The notes: generated from the letters alone by a model not told the origin. A DNA stretch of 64,000 bases from Flavobacterium swingsii (GCF_900111965.1 NZ_FOJT01000002.1:1-64000), one strand, 5' to 3'. Positions 8,944 to 18,439 are shown, numbered from the stretch's first letter. A program made the numbers and translations.

Positions 8944-9345
8944 TTATTTACCAGCACTCGTTGCGATTACAAATTTCAAATTGTTTTTGACGCCTATTTG
9001 TAAAACATCGACTAAATCTTGTACTTGCATATTATAAGGAATGCGAACAATGACGGCTTGGTCTTTGGTTTCTCCTAATTTAGAGAGCAAAGTAGTTTCT
9101 AGATTATCAAAAGCAACTTCTTGTTTGTCTAAATAAAATTTCTTGTCTTCGGTAACCGAAAGCGTAATGTGTTGCTTGTTTGTTTTTTCGTTGTTTTTCG
9201 ATTTTGGCAACGTCATTTTTATCACATTTGGGTTTGCCAATGTAGATATGATTAGGAAAAATAACAGCAAAAAGAACATAATGTCACTTAATGACGACGT
9301 TGCTACTTCTGCGTGAAATCGTTTATTTCGTCTTATTTGTGGCAT
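8944..9345 (-). CDS. exbD: ExbD/TolR biopolymer transport protein
   Basis: 133 residues, the normal length of the family. One membrane helix (about 20-40, SDIMFFLLLFFLIISTL) carries the Asp of SLSDIMFF, the likely proton-relay residue, followed by a periplasmic domain with VIVRIPYNMQVQDLVDVL. With ExbB it forms the proton-driven motor that energises TonB. The gene overlaps the end of exbB by 23 bases and is certainly co-transcribed with it. ExbD follows ExbB, as in the usual operon order. Confidence 0.92.
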   Translation of the reverse strand: MPQIRRNKRFHAEVATSSLSDIMFFLLLFFLIISTLANPNVIKMTLPKSKNNEKTNKQHITLSVTEDKKFYLDKQEVAFDNLETTLLSKLGETKDQAVIVRIPYNMQVQDLVDVLQIGVKNNLKFVIATSAGK

Positions 9346-10039
9346 TTGGTCTCTGAATTATGTTTACAAATTCTAATACGTGGCGCTGAATATTTAACGA
9401 AAAACTGTCTATCACTCCGTTAAATAAATGGTAGGCTGAGTAAGCCACAATTCCTACAATAAGTCCCGAACCAGAACTAATCATTTTTTCGTACAAACCA
9501 CCAGAAATATTCCCGATACTAATGTTTTCGGTGATAGAAATGCTATAAAAAATCTTAATTACACCACCAATAGTTCCAATAAAACCTAAGGTTGGCGCAA
9601 TACCGGCGATAAGACCAAGATGACCCAATCTACGTTCCATTTGCCCAATTTCTATGTTGGCAACTTTTTCCATATTCGATTCTATTTCGGCAATAGGTCT
9701 TCCAATGGTGTGAAGTCCTTCTTTAATCACATTTCCAGAAGCGGTAGTGTCTTTTTCGGCAGAAGCAATCGCCATTTCGATATTACCAGAATTGAGGTGA
9801 ATTCTGATGTCTTTCATCAAATGGGTATCGTATTTTGTATGTTTTTTTAAATAAATATAACGTTCGATAATTACGTAAATCGTGTAAAACAACAATAAAG
9901 CGATGGGAATTAAGAAAAATCCACCTTTGAGGATGAATTCTAAAACTGAAATTTCGTTGTCTGTTGCAATATTTTCAATTACTGCGCCAGATGCAGCTGC
10001 AATGGTGTCGTTTTGGGCTTGTAAAAAAAATCCAATCAT
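9323..10039 (-). CDS. exbB: ExbB/TolQ/MotA proton channel protein
   Basis: 238 residues with the ExbB three-helix pattern: helix about 35-57 (GGFFLIPIALLLFYTIYVII), then a cytoplasmic loop with EKVANIEIGQMERRLG and two helices about 143-165 (IAGIAPTLGFIGTIGGVIKIF) and 185-208 (SSGSGLIVGIVAYSAYHLF). GTIGGV is the family motif. Partner of ExbD, with a 23-base overlap. The upstream region on this strand holds the dispersed hairpin at 10160-10219. Confidence 0.93.
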   Translation of the reverse strand: MIGFFLQAQNDTIAAASGAVIENIATDNEISVLEFILKGGFFLIPIALLLFYTIYVIIERYIYLKKHTKYDTHLMKDIRIHLNSGNIEMAIASAEKDTTASGNVIKEGLHTIGRPIAEIESNMEKVANIEIGQMERRLGHLGLIAGIAPTLGFIGTIGGVIKIFYSISITENISIGNISGGLYEKMISSGSGLIVGIVAYSAYHLFNGVIDSFSLNIQRHVLEFVNIIQRPNATNKTK

Positions 10040-10159
10040 ATGGTAAAGTACTTTATTTATATTAAAAAATAGCTCAATTTTGCATAAAGATAATTGTCTA
10101 TCTTATACTAAACTAAAAAATAGATAAATTATTTTGTGAACAATGAAAATAACTTTTTA

Positions 10160-10219
10160 CACCGCAGATTCGCAGATTTTTTTAATTTAAAAAATAAATA
10201 AATCTGCGAATCTGCGGTG
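10160..10219. repeat. 20-bp inverted repeat of the intergenic AATCTGCGGTG family
   Basis: Bases 10160-10179 and 10200-10219 are perfect complements (20 of 20), loop 20 nt. The arm ends GAATCTGCGGTG; the same words recur at 59402-59420. It lies between exbB and folC, which are divergent. Function unknown; it resembles small palindromic elements common in Bacteroidota intergenic DNA. Confidence 0.8.
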
Positions 10220-10261
10220 AATTGAAAAAGACTTATATTCTGAATCTTTATTTAATTATTT

Positions 10262-11476
10262 ATGAATTACCAACAGACTTTAGATTGGCTATTTGCACAA
10301 CTTCCCATGTACCAACAGCAAGGTGCTTCGGCATACAGAAAAGATTTAGTAAATACCATTTTGCTCGCCAATCATTTGGGAAATCCGGAACTAAAAATAA
10401 AAACAATTCATGTGGCAGGAACCAACGGGAAAGGTTCTACTTCGTCTATGATTGCTTCGGTTTTGCAAGAAGCAGGTTATAAAGTTGGGTTGTATACTTC
10501 GCCACATTTGAAAGATTTTAGAGAGAGAATTAAAATAAACGGAATAGAAATTTCTGAAGATTTTGTTGTCGATTTTGTTGCCAAAAACAAAGCTTTTTTT
10601 GAAGAAAATAATCTGAGTTTTTTTGAAATGACAGTAGGTTTGTCTTTCGATTATTTTGTGAAACAAGAAATTGATGTTGCTATTATTGAAGTTGGAATGG
10701 GAGGAAGGCTAGATTCTACCAATATTATTACACCGTTGGTTTCGGTAATTACCAATATTGGTTTAGATCACACCCAGTTTTTAGGCAATACGATAGAAGC
10801 CATTGCGAGTGAAAAAGCAGGAATTATAAAGCCTAATATTCCGGTAATTATAGGAGAATATACCAACCAAACAAAAGAAGTTTTTTTGACTAAAGCCAAA
10901 GATTGTAAGTCAGAAATTTATTTTGCTTCCGATTTAATTAAAACAGATTATCCGAGTGATTTATTAGGAGATTATCAAGTTCACAATAAGAAAACGGTTA
11001 TTCAAACTATCGAAGTTTTAAAATCTCATTTTTCAGTTTCAGAAGAAAATTTAAAAAATGGATTGCTAAATGTGGTGAAAAACACAGGATTGTTAGGGCG
11101 TTGGCAACAAATACATTCAAATCCGAAAGTAATTTGCGATACGGCGCATAATAGTCATGGTTTGAAAATTGTCTTAAATCAGATTGAAAAGGAAAAATTC
11201 GACAATTTGTTTTTTGTTTTAGGTTTTGTAAATGATAAAGATTTAGATGATGTTTTGCCGTTATTCCCGAAAAACGCCAATTATTTTTTTAGTAAGCCAA
11301 ATATTTTGCGAGGATTAGATGCTGTAATTCTGCAAGAAAAAGCGGCTGAGTTCGGACTAATAGGAAATGTATATAATTCTGTTTCAGAAGCTTATCAAGA
11401 AGCTTTGAGATTATCATCGCAAGACGATTTTATTTATATTGGCGGAAGCACATTTGTCGTAGCAGAAATTTTATAA
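10262..11476 (+). CDS. folC: Folylpolyglutamate synthase / dihydrofolate synthase
   Basis: 404 residues of the Mur ligase-like folate enzyme that joins glutamate to dihydropteroate and then extends the tail. Seen: P-loop VAGTNGKGSTSSM near 50, TSPHLKDFRERI, the Mg-binding VGMGGRLDSTNII and IGLDHTQFLG near 160-180, EKAGIIKP, the carbamyl-Lys type context and the C-terminal domain with CDTAHNSHG. Start ATG at 10262 opens directly into the conserved N-terminus. Divergent from exbB. Confidence 0.95.
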   Translation: MNYQQTLDWLFAQLPMYQQQGASAYRKDLVNTILLANHLGNPELKIKTIHVAGTNGKGSTSSMIASVLQEAGYKVGLYTSPHLKDFRERIKINGIEISEDFVVDFVAKNKAFFEENNLSFFEMTVGLSFDYFVKQEIDVAIIEVGMGGRLDSTNIITPLVSVITNIGLDHTQFLGNTIEAIASEKAGIIKPNIPVIIGEYTNQTKEVFLTKAKDCKSEIYFASDLIKTDYPSDLLGDYQVHNKKTVIQTIEVLKSHFSVSEENLKNGLLNVVKNTGLLGRWQQIHSNPKVICDTAHNSHGLKIVLNQIEKEKFDNLFFVLGFVNDKDLDDVLPLFPKNANYFFSKPNILRGLDAVILQEKAAEFGLIGNVYNSVSEAYQEALRLSSQDDFIYIGGSTFVVAEIL

Positions 11477-11492
11477 TTTTATTCGATTTTTG

Positions 11493-11523
11493 TTTGCAGA
11501 AGTGAAAAAACGTGTTATATTTG
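11493..11523 (+). promoter_or_regulatory. Promoter of tRNA-Val
   Basis: TTTG at 11493-11496, then 19 bases, then TATATTTG at 11516-11523, an exact fit to the Bacteroidota -33/-7 pattern. It lies 34 bases before the tRNA. The same 19-base spacing is seen for tRNA-His. Confidence 0.85.
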
Positions 11524-11557
11524 CACTCGCAATAACGCAAGACATTGCAACCCGAAA

Positions 11558-11632
11558 GGGCGATTAGCTCAGCTGGTTCAGAGCACCTCGTTTACACCGA
11601 GGGGGTCGGGGGTTCGAACCCCTCATCGCCCA
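11558..11632 (+). tRNA. tRNA-Val (anticodon TAC)
   Basis: A 75-base cloverleaf: acceptor GGGCGAT pairs with ATCGCCC, D arm GCTCAGCTGGTTCAGAGC, anticodon arm CCTCG-TTTACAC-CGAGG with anticodon TAC at 11593-11595, T arm GGGGGTTCGAACCCC. No CCA is fully encoded after the discriminator A. Confidence 0.97.
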
Positions 11633-11635
11633 CAA

Positions 11636-11669
11636 AAAAAAACTCCTTAAGTAATTAAGGAGTTTTTTT
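11636..11669 (+). terminator. Terminator of tRNA-Val
   Basis: Stem AACTCCTTAA (11641-11650) with TTAAGGAGTT (11655-11664), loop GTAA, then a T run. It begins directly after the tRNA. Confidence 0.93.
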
Positions 11670-11723
11670 GTATAAAATGTGTTCTGAATAAACAATGTTT
11701 ACAAAACCACAAAACCCATAATC

Positions 11724-12137
11724 ATGAAAATTTACAATTATTTATTATTTAGAATATATAGTTTTTTTTCAAAAGGAAACTATAATGAAAGAGGAGTTCA
11801 TTATTTTATTACAGTTTTTTCGACTTTTATAGTAATAATTTCAATCCAAACGTGTTTATATACATATGAATATTATTTTTCTGAGTTAGAAATTATAAAA
11901 GATATTAGTAAAGGTTCTGTTTTCTTAATTTTTTTAATTGTTGGATTCATTAATTATTTTTTCTTTGTTAGAAAAAATAAATTCTTAAATTATAACTTTA
12001 CAGAGGATAAAAAAGGAGGCGTTTTAATAATTATTTTTTTACTCTTTTTGTTTTCTATATTAATGCTCATGGTAGTCAAAGGCCGTGATAAAGTATTAGA
12101 AGAAAATGAACGTATAAGGATAGAAAAATTAAAATAA
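11724..12137 (+). CDS. Small membrane protein of unknown function
   Basis: 137 residues. Three likely membrane helices (about 27-49, 62-80, 99-118) are joined by short charged loops; the C-terminus is a charged tail (GRDKVLEENERIRIEKLK). No family is recognised. The gene is unusually A/T rich (poly-T stretches), sits 55 bases after the tRNA-Val terminator and its stop is five bases from the stop of the hydrolase on the other strand. Being beside a tRNA, it may be accessory, but I see no integration site. Confidence 0.6.
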   Translation: MKIYNYLLFRIYSFFSKGNYNERGVHYFITVFSTFIVIISIQTCLYTYEYYFSELEIIKDISKGSVFLIFLIVGFINYFFFVRKNKFLNYNFTEDKKGGVLIIIFLLFLFSILMLMVVKGRDKVLEENERIRIEKLK

Positions 12138-12142
12138 TTTTT

Positions 12143-12928
12143 TTATTTTGTATCGTTTATAAATTCGATTACAGCGGTATTAAAAACCAATGGTTGCTCG
12201 ACATTTACAACATGTCCGCATTGTTCGATAACAAATAATTTGGAAGATTTATAATGTTTTTCGACTACTTTTCGTACCGATGGTAAAAACATATAATCTT
12301 CTTCGCCCATAACATAAAGTGTAGGAATATTTACTTCAACTTGGCGAAACCATTTAAGGACTGGATTTATTTCGGCAGTAAGCTTAAACCAACGAATAAA
12401 TTCTTTTTGGTATAATTTTTTAGCTTCATTTATAAACAACAAACGAGATTGTTTGTGGTTTTTGTTTGGCATAATAACAAAGGCAAAAAACTTGTATAAT
12501 ACCAAATACGGAAGTACATATTTAAACATATTTCCCAAGCGCATTAAAATTTGAGAACGGAAATTCATTTTTAGAATTGCTCCGCCTAAAATCATACTTT
12601 TGATACGTTCTGGATGCATTTCTGCCAATTGTCTAATGACAATTGTTCCTAGAGAAATACCTACAAAATGCGAGGTTTCAATCTTAAGATGGTCTATCAC
12701 CTCAAGAACATCGTTTGCAATCGATTTGAAAGTATATTTATTGTGAAAAGCTTTTTTTATTTGATTATTTGAGCTTCCGTGACCACGCAAGTCCAACAAC
12801 AAAACATTATAATGCTTCTGAAAATCACGAATTTGTTTAAACCATATAGACGAACTTCCGCCAGCGCCGTGAACGAATGTCACCCACTGATTGCTGTCTT
12901 TATTTTCGTAAATAGAATAGTTTATCAA
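12143..12928 (-). CDS. Alpha/beta-hydrolase
   Basis: 261 residues with a complete alpha/beta-hydrolase fold: oxyanion segment VHGAGGSSSIWF near 20, nucleophile elbow GISLGT (Ser near 93), LDLRGHGSS, acid in YVMGEEDYMF near 210, and His in QCGHVVNVEQP near 240. The catalytic triad is intact, so it is probably an active esterase or C-C hydrolase. The substrate is unknown. A central cap (about 130-180) is rich in aromatics. No signal peptide. It follows the binding-protein gene by 55 bases on the same strand. Confidence 0.85.
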   Translation of the reverse strand: MINYSIYENKDSNQWVTFVHGAGGSSSIWFKQIRDFQKHYNVLLLDLRGHGSSNNQIKKAFHNKYTFKSIANDVLEVIDHLKIETSHFVGISLGTIVIRQLAEMHPERIKSMILGGAILKMNFRSQILMRLGNMFKYVLPYLVLYKFFAFVIMPNKNHKQSRLLFINEAKKLYQKEFIRWFKLTAEINPVLKWFRQVEVNIPTLYVMGEEDYMFLPSVRKVVEKHYKSSKLFVIEQCGHVVNVEQPLVFNTAVIEFINDTK

Positions 12929-12983
12929 TTTCTAAAATTTGAGTAAAGATAATAGATGAAAAATAATAGACAAGATATTTATG

Positions 12984-13778
12984 TTAAATCTTACTGTGCA
13001 GAATTTTGAAATACTCAAAAGCCTTCAATAATCTGCTTCCGTACCAAGAAAACATCTCGCCATCTACAAAAACGGTTTTGGCATGGTGTGTAAATCTTCC
13101 AATCTCGAAAGCGTCTTCTTCCTTAAATGGGAATGGTTCCGATGAAAGAAAAACCAAATCAGGATCACCATCTAAACGTATTTTTTTGAGCTCTATTTCG
13201 GGATAACGCTCACCTTTATCATAAATATTTTCGAAGTTATTCAGTTTTAGTAATTCATTGATGAAATTGGCTGAACCAGCAACCATATAAGGATTTTTCC
13301 AAATAAAATAAGTGACTTTTTGTGCAGGTTTTCCTTTAACGAATTTTTTGAATTCGGTTAATGCAAAATCTAATTTATCATTTATTTTTTGAGATTCGGT
13401 ACGACAATTAAAGAGTTGACCAAAGTCTGAAATCATCTGAAAATTATCTTCAATGGTGATAATGTTAGTTATCCAAACGGGACAAATTTTTCGTAATTCT
13501 TCGACTATTTCTAACGTGTTTTCTTCTTTATTACAAATAATAATATCAGGATTTAAATCCCTAATTTTATCATAATTCACTTTTTTTGTACCGCCAACAA
13601 TTTTTTTTGTCGATTTTAGATGATACGGATGCACACAAAATTTTGTGATTCCAACAAGGTTTTCTTCCAAACCTAAATCATATAACAATTCGGTTTGAGA
13701 AGGGACTAAAGAAATTATTCTTTTTGGAGAAGTTTCGAAAGTGTGGGAAAATCCAAGTTGGTCAATATAAGTTTTCAA
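12984..13778 (-). CDS. Class III (BtuF/FhuD-like) substrate-binding protein without a signal peptide
   Basis: 264 residues. PKRIISLVPSQTELLYDLGL at residue 19 is the opening of helical-backbone metal/cofactor receptors (vitamin B12, siderophore or heme binding proteins), followed by NPDIIICNKEEN and a long connecting helix, and a second lobe with VFVDGEMFSWYGSRLL. Such proteins normally have a signal peptide; this one begins MKTYIDQLGFSHTFET with none, so it looks cytoplasmic. No permease or ATPase gene is nearby. Three bases after the DoxX gene, so it is in the pyrF-doxX transcript. Confidence 0.78.
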   Translation of the reverse strand: MKTYIDQLGFSHTFETSPKRIISLVPSQTELLYDLGLEENLVGITKFCVHPYHLKSTKKIVGGTKKVNYDKIRDLNPDIIICNKEENTLEIVEELRKICPVWITNIITIEDNFQMISDFGQLFNCRTESQKINDKLDFALTEFKKFVKGKPAQKVTYFIWKNPYMVAGSANFINELLKLNNFENIYDKGERYPEIELKKIRLDGDPDLVFLSSEPFPFKEEDAFEIGRFTHHAKTVFVDGEMFSWYGSRLLKAFEYFKILHSKI

Positions 13779-13781
13779 TGA

Positions 13782-14171
13782 TTATTGATTTGATTTATTA
13801 AAGTTTATGCCATTTGGAAACATAATAGCAACCAAAACGAAAATCAGTAAAAAATTAAATTCCATCCCATTTCTTCCACCACCAACAACGAACCAACCTT
13901 CTTGGAAATGAATCATGATAATACCCATAATCAAAATAAAAATAGTGATAATAGCTGCTGGCTTAATGAATTTGTTGATTAAAAGTAAAACGGCAGCTAC
14001 CAAATGAGATATTTTGATGAGCCAAGCCAATAATAATCCGATGGGGGAAAATCCAACAATATTTAAATATAGGTTTCCAAAATCATTCACGCCATTGTTA
14101 AACATACCCGAAATGCTGTGCGCAATTAGAATTATGGCTACCGCAAAACGCAATATAAAAGTTCCTTTCAT
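13782..14171 (-). CDS. DoxX-family membrane protein
   Basis: 129 residues with four membrane helices (about 5-23, 42-65, 70-88, 103-120). The opening RFAVAIILIAHSISGMF and internal loop FQEGWFVVGGGRNGMEFN fit the DoxX/DUF417-like family. DoxX proteins are poorly understood; some take part in redox homeostasis. Ends 3 bases before the binding-protein start and begins 7 bases after pyrF, so co-transcribed with both. Confidence 0.75.
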   Translation of the reverse strand: MKGTFILRFAVAIILIAHSISGMFNNGVNDFGNLYLNIVGFSPIGLLLAWLIKISHLVAAVLLLINKFIKPAAIITIFILIMGIIMIHFQEGWFVVGGGRNGMEFNFLLIFVLVAIMFPNGINFNKSNQ

Positions 14172-14178
14172 AGTATTG

Positions 14179-15021
14179 TTATTTAAGGATTTGTTGCATT
14201 TCTTGTTGCATTTTCAACGCTTCTTCTCTTGCTTTTTCGGCAAAATCAGTTCCATTGGAAGCATAAATAATTCCTCGAGAAGAATTTATTAATAAACCAA
14301 TATTCGTATTCATTCCGTATTTGCAAACTTCGGATAAACTTCCGCCTTGAGCGCCAACTCCAGGAACTAATAAGAAACTATCTGGGACAATTTTTCTGAT
14401 TTCGGTAAAATATTCTGCTTTGGTTGCGCCCACAACGTACATTAAATTCTGAGCGTTTTTCCAAGTTTTTGAGGTTTCTAAAACTTGTTTGTATAATTCT
14501 TTAGCTCCGCTCAGTTCGGCTTCGCCTCGGGTTCCGTTTGTTTGCAAAGTCTGAAAATCGAAAGCACCTTCGTTAGATGTTAAGGCCAACATAATAGTAT
14601 GTTTGTCATTAAAAGCTAAAAATGGTTCTACCGAATCTTTTCCCATATATGGGGCAACGGTAACGGAATCGAAGTTTAAATCTTGAAAAAAAGCTTTGGC
14701 ATACATGGTCGATGTATTTCCGATATCGCCACGTTTTGCATCGGCAATAGTGAAGATTTCAGGATACTTTTCGTTAATATAATTGATGGTTTTTTGTAGC
14801 GATTGCCAGCCTTTTATACCGTAAGCTTCATAAAAAGCGGTGTTGGGTTTGTAGGAAATGCATAAATCATGCGTGGCATCGATAATGGCTTTATTGAATT
14901 CGAAAATGGGATCTTCGAGTTCGAGTAAATGTTGCGGAATTTTAGTTAAATCGACATCTAAACCTATGCAAAGAAAGGATTTTTTGATTCGGATTTGTTG
15001 TGTTAGTTGTTGTGTTGTCAT
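14179..15021 (-). CDS. pyrF: Orotidine 5'-phosphate decarboxylase (type 2)
   Basis: 280 residues, the longer type-2 form. It makes UMP from OMP in pyrimidine synthesis. Seen: [12 protein letters not shown] near 18, [11 protein letters not shown], the active-site [13 protein letters not shown] (Asp-Lys-x-x-Asp) near 95-107, GAQGGSLSE and SSRGIIYAS toward the end. Promoter on the minus strand: TAAATTTG at 15046-15039, 18 bases before the start codon. Head of a likely operon with doxX and the binding protein. Confidence 0.95.
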   Translation of the reverse strand: MTTQQLTQQIRIKKSFLCIGLDVDLTKIPQHLLELEDPIFEFNKAIIDATHDLCISYKPNTAFYEAYGIKGWQSLQKTINYINEKYPEIFTIADAKRGDIGNTSTMYAKAFFQDLNFDSVTVAPYMGKDSVEPFLAFNDKHTIMLALTSNEGAFDFQTLQTNGTRGEAELSGAKELYKQVLETSKTWKNAQNLMYVVGATKAEYFTEIRKIVPDSFLLVPGVGAQGGSLSEVCKYGMNTNIGLLINSSRGIIYASNGTDFAEKAREEALKMQQEMQQILK

Positions 15022-15054
15022 TTTGTTGTGTTGTGGTGCAAATTTATAAAAAAA

Positions 15055-15084
15055 ATCCCCCGAAAAGTATTCGGAGGATTTTTA
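15055..15084 (-). terminator. Terminator after the OmpA/TSP3 gene
   Basis: Stem AATCCCCCGAA with TTCGGAGGATT (one C-A mismatch) followed by a T run on the minus strand. It lies between the end of the OmpA-family gene and the pyrF promoter. Confidence 0.8.
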
Positions 15085-15100
15085 AAATTTTGTTTTTTTA

Positions 15101-17233
15101 TTATTTAGTCAATTTAACTTCGACCCTTCTGTTTAAAGCTTTACCAACTTTAGTTGTATTTTTTGCAATTGGTTTAGATTCCCCGAAACCAACCGAAACT
15201 AATCTGCTAGAGTCTATACCATTTTCAATTAAATAGGTTTTAACTGCAGCTGCTCTGTTTTCTGATAAAGTTTGATTTGCCAGCGTGGCACCATCGCTAT
15301 CCGTATGTCCTTCTAATGAGAAGTTAGACGATGGATATTCTTTTAAAATCGCTGTTATAGATTGTAAAATTGGATAGGTTTGCTGTTGGAAAGTAGATTT
15401 TGCCGAATTAAACAAAATAGTTTTAGCATAATCGTTTAGTTTTTTCATAACGGCTTCGGTAATTTCAGGACAACCGTTATTTGCTATGGTTCCTTTTACA
15501 GCTGGACATTTATCATCTTTATCTAGTGTTCCATCTTCGTCAGTATCTAACCAAGGACAACCAGAATTATCTTTTTCTCCTGTAACTGTAGGACATTTGT
15601 CATCTTTATCTAAAGTACCATCTTTATCTGTATCTAAATAAGGACAACCATTGTTTTCGGCAGGTCCAGCTTCATTAATACATTTGTCATCTTTATCTAA
15701 AGTACCATCTTTGTCTGTATCTTCATAAGGACAGCCGTTGTTTTGTACAGGTCCAGCAATAGTAGGACATTTGTCATCTTTGTCTAAAACGGTATCATTG
15801 TCTGTATCTTTCCAAGGACAACCTTTATTTTCTATTGGACCAGCTATTTCAGGACAATCATCTAATTTGTCTAAAATTCCGTCGTTGTCTTTGTCTTTTT
15901 TCTTACCTTGATATATAGGTAATTTTAATCCTAAATGAACATCTATTCCTTTCGATTCATCAGAAATTAAGTTTGATATTGCAGAGCCTGATCCTAGGAA
16001 TAATGGTCCAGCTCGGAAGCCAAAACCAGCTCTAAAATCGCTGTATTGCATGTAGCTTAGTGGTAAGTAAAAACTAAACCATTTTACTTCGTATCTTGGT
16101 GTAAGTGATACTGCATTTTCTATTGAGTTTGAGTTTAATGCTGTTTTGCTTGTTAAACTCATATCGGAGTTTAAGTTTAAATAGAATTTTTTATAAAAAT
16201 TCCAATCTATATTTGTGTGTATAGCTGTTGGTAAGCTTGTTTTCTTCGCATCAGAGTATGTTGTTGGAAAAGTTTTTAAATATTCGTCGCTACTTAATTC
16301 TTCGAATTGTTCTTCCGTTCTAGTACCATTTAAATCATGGATTCTTTGAGTTGCGTCTTTGTATGTGATCGAACCAATATCGGTTACAGATACTCCAAAT
16401 CTTAATTTATATTTATTTAAATCTTTATCATCAGCCGAAAAATTAGCATAATTTGGTCTGTATTCGTAAACAAAACCTAAATCTGCCCCAAAACCATTAG
16501 AGTTTTGATTGAATTCATAATCATCATTTTCAAGTTCTTGACTTCCACCGTAAGTTAAATTACCCGTTGTAGTAAGGGTGTTAAGGGTAGGGTTATCTGA
16601 ATTATTATCATAAGCAAGCGACACGTTATTTGCTTTCATATAAGCATTTCCAATACCTTGTAGATATTTTAAAGACAAACCTCCTTTTAGAAAATGTTGG
16701 TTTTTATTTAAAATTACAGCAGCATAAGAAAGACCTAATTCTCCCCAAGCATTTCCTACGACAGAAAAATTTTGTGAATTTATGGAATAATCTTGTGAAG
16801 CATCAAAATCACTACTTAATTTATTAAACAAATCACCATCGATATTTCTAACATTTACAATAGATCTTGCTCGGGTAAAAACAGCTAATGCATGTTTAGG
16901 CGCAATGTTAAACATAAATGACGGCCCCATAATATCTGCATTTACAATAAAATTATTGCTGTTTGACGGAAATTTTTTAGATTGTAATTCGAAGTCATAA
17001 TCGCCACCTTTCATGAGGTCAGACACACTAAATCCGTAATAATCATTACCTACGGCTGCGCTAAAAGAAGTTAAATTTATATCGGCCTTAAAGCGAGAAT
17101 CTGCAATCGATGCGGGATTGTATAGTGCGCTTTGCACTCCAGCATAATTATCATAATAATAGCCTAGATAAGACTGAGCTTTTGCACTTAACACAGAAGT
17201 TAGTACAAAAAGGAAGATGATTTTGTTCTTCAT
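15101..17233 (-). CDS. Outer-membrane protein with DUF5723-like barrel, thrombospondin type 3 repeats and OmpA domain
   Basis: 710 residues. Signal peptide about 1-19 (ends SAKAQ). Residues 20-455 read as a beta-rich, DUF5723-like outer-membrane segment. About 460-590 holds five thrombospondin type 3 repeats (DKDNDGILDKLDDCP, DTDKDGTLDKDDKCP), calcium-binding in this family, each with a spacer ending NGCP. The last 120 residues are an OmpA-like domain with LEGHTDSDG and the Arg of SENRAAAVKTYL, the pair that binds peptidoglycan, ending NRRVEVKLTK. It would link the outer membrane to the cell wall. Monocistronic. Confidence 0.9.
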   Translation of the reverse strand: MKNKIIFLFVLTSVLSAKAQSYLGYYYDNYAGVQSALYNPASIADSRFKADINLTSFSAAVGNDYYGFSVSDLMKGGDYDFELQSKKFPSNSNNFIVNADIMGPSFMFNIAPKHALAVFTRARSIVNVRNIDGDLFNKLSSDFDASQDYSINSQNFSVVGNAWGELGLSYAAVILNKNQHFLKGGLSLKYLQGIGNAYMKANNVSLAYDNNSDNPTLNTLTTTGNLTYGGSQELENDDYEFNQNSNGFGADLGFVYEYRPNYANFSADDKDLNKYKLRFGVSVTDIGSITYKDATQRIHDLNGTRTEEQFEELSSDEYLKTFPTTYSDAKKTSLPTAIHTNIDWNFYKKFYLNLNSDMSLTSKTALNSNSIENAVSLTPRYEVKWFSFYLPLSYMQYSDFRAGFGFRAGPLFLGSGSAISNLISDESKGIDVHLGLKLPIYQGKKKDKDNDGILDKLDDCPEIAGPIENKGCPWKDTDNDTVLDKDDKCPTIAGPVQNNGCPYEDTDKDGTLDKDDKCINEAGPAENNGCPYLDTDKDGTLDKDDKCPTVTGEKDNSGCPWLDTDEDGTLDKDDKCPAVKGTIANNGCPEITEAVMKKLNDYAKTILFNSAKSTFQQQTYPILQSITAILKEYPSSNFSLEGHTDSDGATLANQTLSENRAAAVKTYLIENGIDSSRLVSVGFGESKPIAKNTTKVGKALNRRVEVKLTK

Positions 17234-17291
17234 GATTTAGTTAGTTTGATAGTTTGTGTTTTCTTAAAAGAAAGTTAAAGTTAGCGTAATT

Positions 17292-17340
17292 TAGCCACTA
17301 ATTCACAAAATTTTAAATTTAATTCGTGAATTAGTGGCTA
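17292..17340. repeat. 15-bp inverted repeat between prfA and the OmpA/TSP3 gene
   Basis: TAGCCACTAATTCAC (17292-17306) and its exact complement (17326-17340), loop 19 nt of A/T. It lies in the gap after prfA on the minus strand and may end that transcript, though it lacks a classic T tail. Confidence 0.7.
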
Positions 17341-17365
17341 TTATGGTGTTTTTAGTAGCTAGTTT

Positions 17366-18439
17366 TTAAAAAACTTCTGTTTCTTTTAGTTTTTCCATAT
17401 TGTTTACCAACTGTAGTTCGTCGACAAATTTTTGAATTTTTCCATTCATGACACCATCCATATCAAAAACGTCTAATCCGACACGATGGTCAGTAACACG
17501 ACCTTGTGCATAATTATAAGTACGGATTTTTGCCGAACGGTCACCAGAGCTTACTTGCGAAGTACGTTTTGTAGCATCTTCCGCTTGTTTTTTAGCCAAT
17601 TCCTGTTCGTATAAACGCGAACGCAATACTATAAAAGCCTTGTCTTTATTTTTATGTTGTGATTTTTGATCCTGACATTGGGCCACTAATCCAGTTGGAA
17701 TATGTGTTAAACGTACCGCCGATTTGGTAGTATTTACCGATTGTCCTCCAGGTCCTGAAGAACAGAAAAAATCGACACGAACGTCATTCATATCAATCTG
17801 AACATCAAACTCTTCCGCTTCTGGCAAAACCATAACTGTTGCTGCTGAGGTGTGTACACGACCTTGCGTTTCGGTTTGAGGAACACGTTGCACACGATGT
17901 ACACCAGCTTCAAACTTCAAAGTTCCGTAAACATCTTCGCCAGTAACTTCAAAAATAACCTCTTTAAAACCACCAGATGTTCCTTCGTTCATATCTACAA
18001 CCGAAGTTCTCCAACCTCTGTTTTCGCAATATTTTGTATACATACGGAACAAATCTCCTGCAAAAATACTCGCTTCATCTCCACCAGTACCTGCACGAAT
18101 TTCAACCATAACGTTTTTAGCGTCTTCGGCATCTTTAGGAATCAACATGAATTTGATTTCTTCTTCTATTTCCGGAATACGTTGTTTGGCCTCGTCTAAT
18201 TGCATTTTGGCCATTTCGACCATTTCTGCATCAGAACCATCGGCTATTATTTCTTGTGCTTCTTTGATATTACCATCAAGACTTAAGTATTCATCACGTT
18301 TTTCAACCAATGCTTTTAAATCTTTGTATTCTTTATTCAGTTGAACATAGCGCTTTTGGTCGGCAATGACGTCTGGCTGAATAATCAAATCAGATATCTC
18401 GTCAAATTTTTGCTTTATTATTTGAAGTCTGTCTAACAT
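17366..18439 (-). CDS. prfA: Peptide chain release factor 1
   Basis: 357 residues, the full length of RF1. It recognises UAA and UAG and triggers hydrolysis with the GGQ of [20 protein letters not shown] (about 230). [14 protein letters not shown] near 120 is the conserved N-terminal domain. Minus-strand promoter TAATTTTG at 18470-18463. Upstream, the dispersed element copy B separates it from the DUF6265 gene. Confidence 0.97.
   Translation of the reverse strand: MLDRLQIIKQKFDEISDLIIQPDVIADQKRYVQLNKEYKDLKALVEKRDEYLSLDGNIKEAQEIIADGSDAEMVEMAKMQLDEAKQRIPEIEEEIKFMLIPKDAEDAKNVMVEIRAGTGGDEASIFAGDLFRMYTKYCENRGWRTSVVDMNEGTSGGFKEVIFEVTGEDVYGTLKFEAGVHRVQRVPQTETQGRVHTSAATVMVLPEAEEFDVQIDMNDVRVDFFCSSGPGGQSVNTTKSAVRLTHIPTGLVAQCQDQKSQHKNKDKAFIVLRSRLYEQELAKKQAEDATKRTSQVSSGDRSAKIRTYNYAQGRVTDHRVGLDVFDMDGVMNGKIQKFVDELQLVNNMEKLKETEVF

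Noticed and set aside
11558..12137. Integrated island at tRNA-Val
   Set aside because: There is one small gene only, no integrase and no repeat of the tRNA 3' end within the window.
15541..15850. Tandem DNA repeat locus
   Set aside because: The periodicity is that of the thrombospondin type 3 repeats in the OmpA-family protein.
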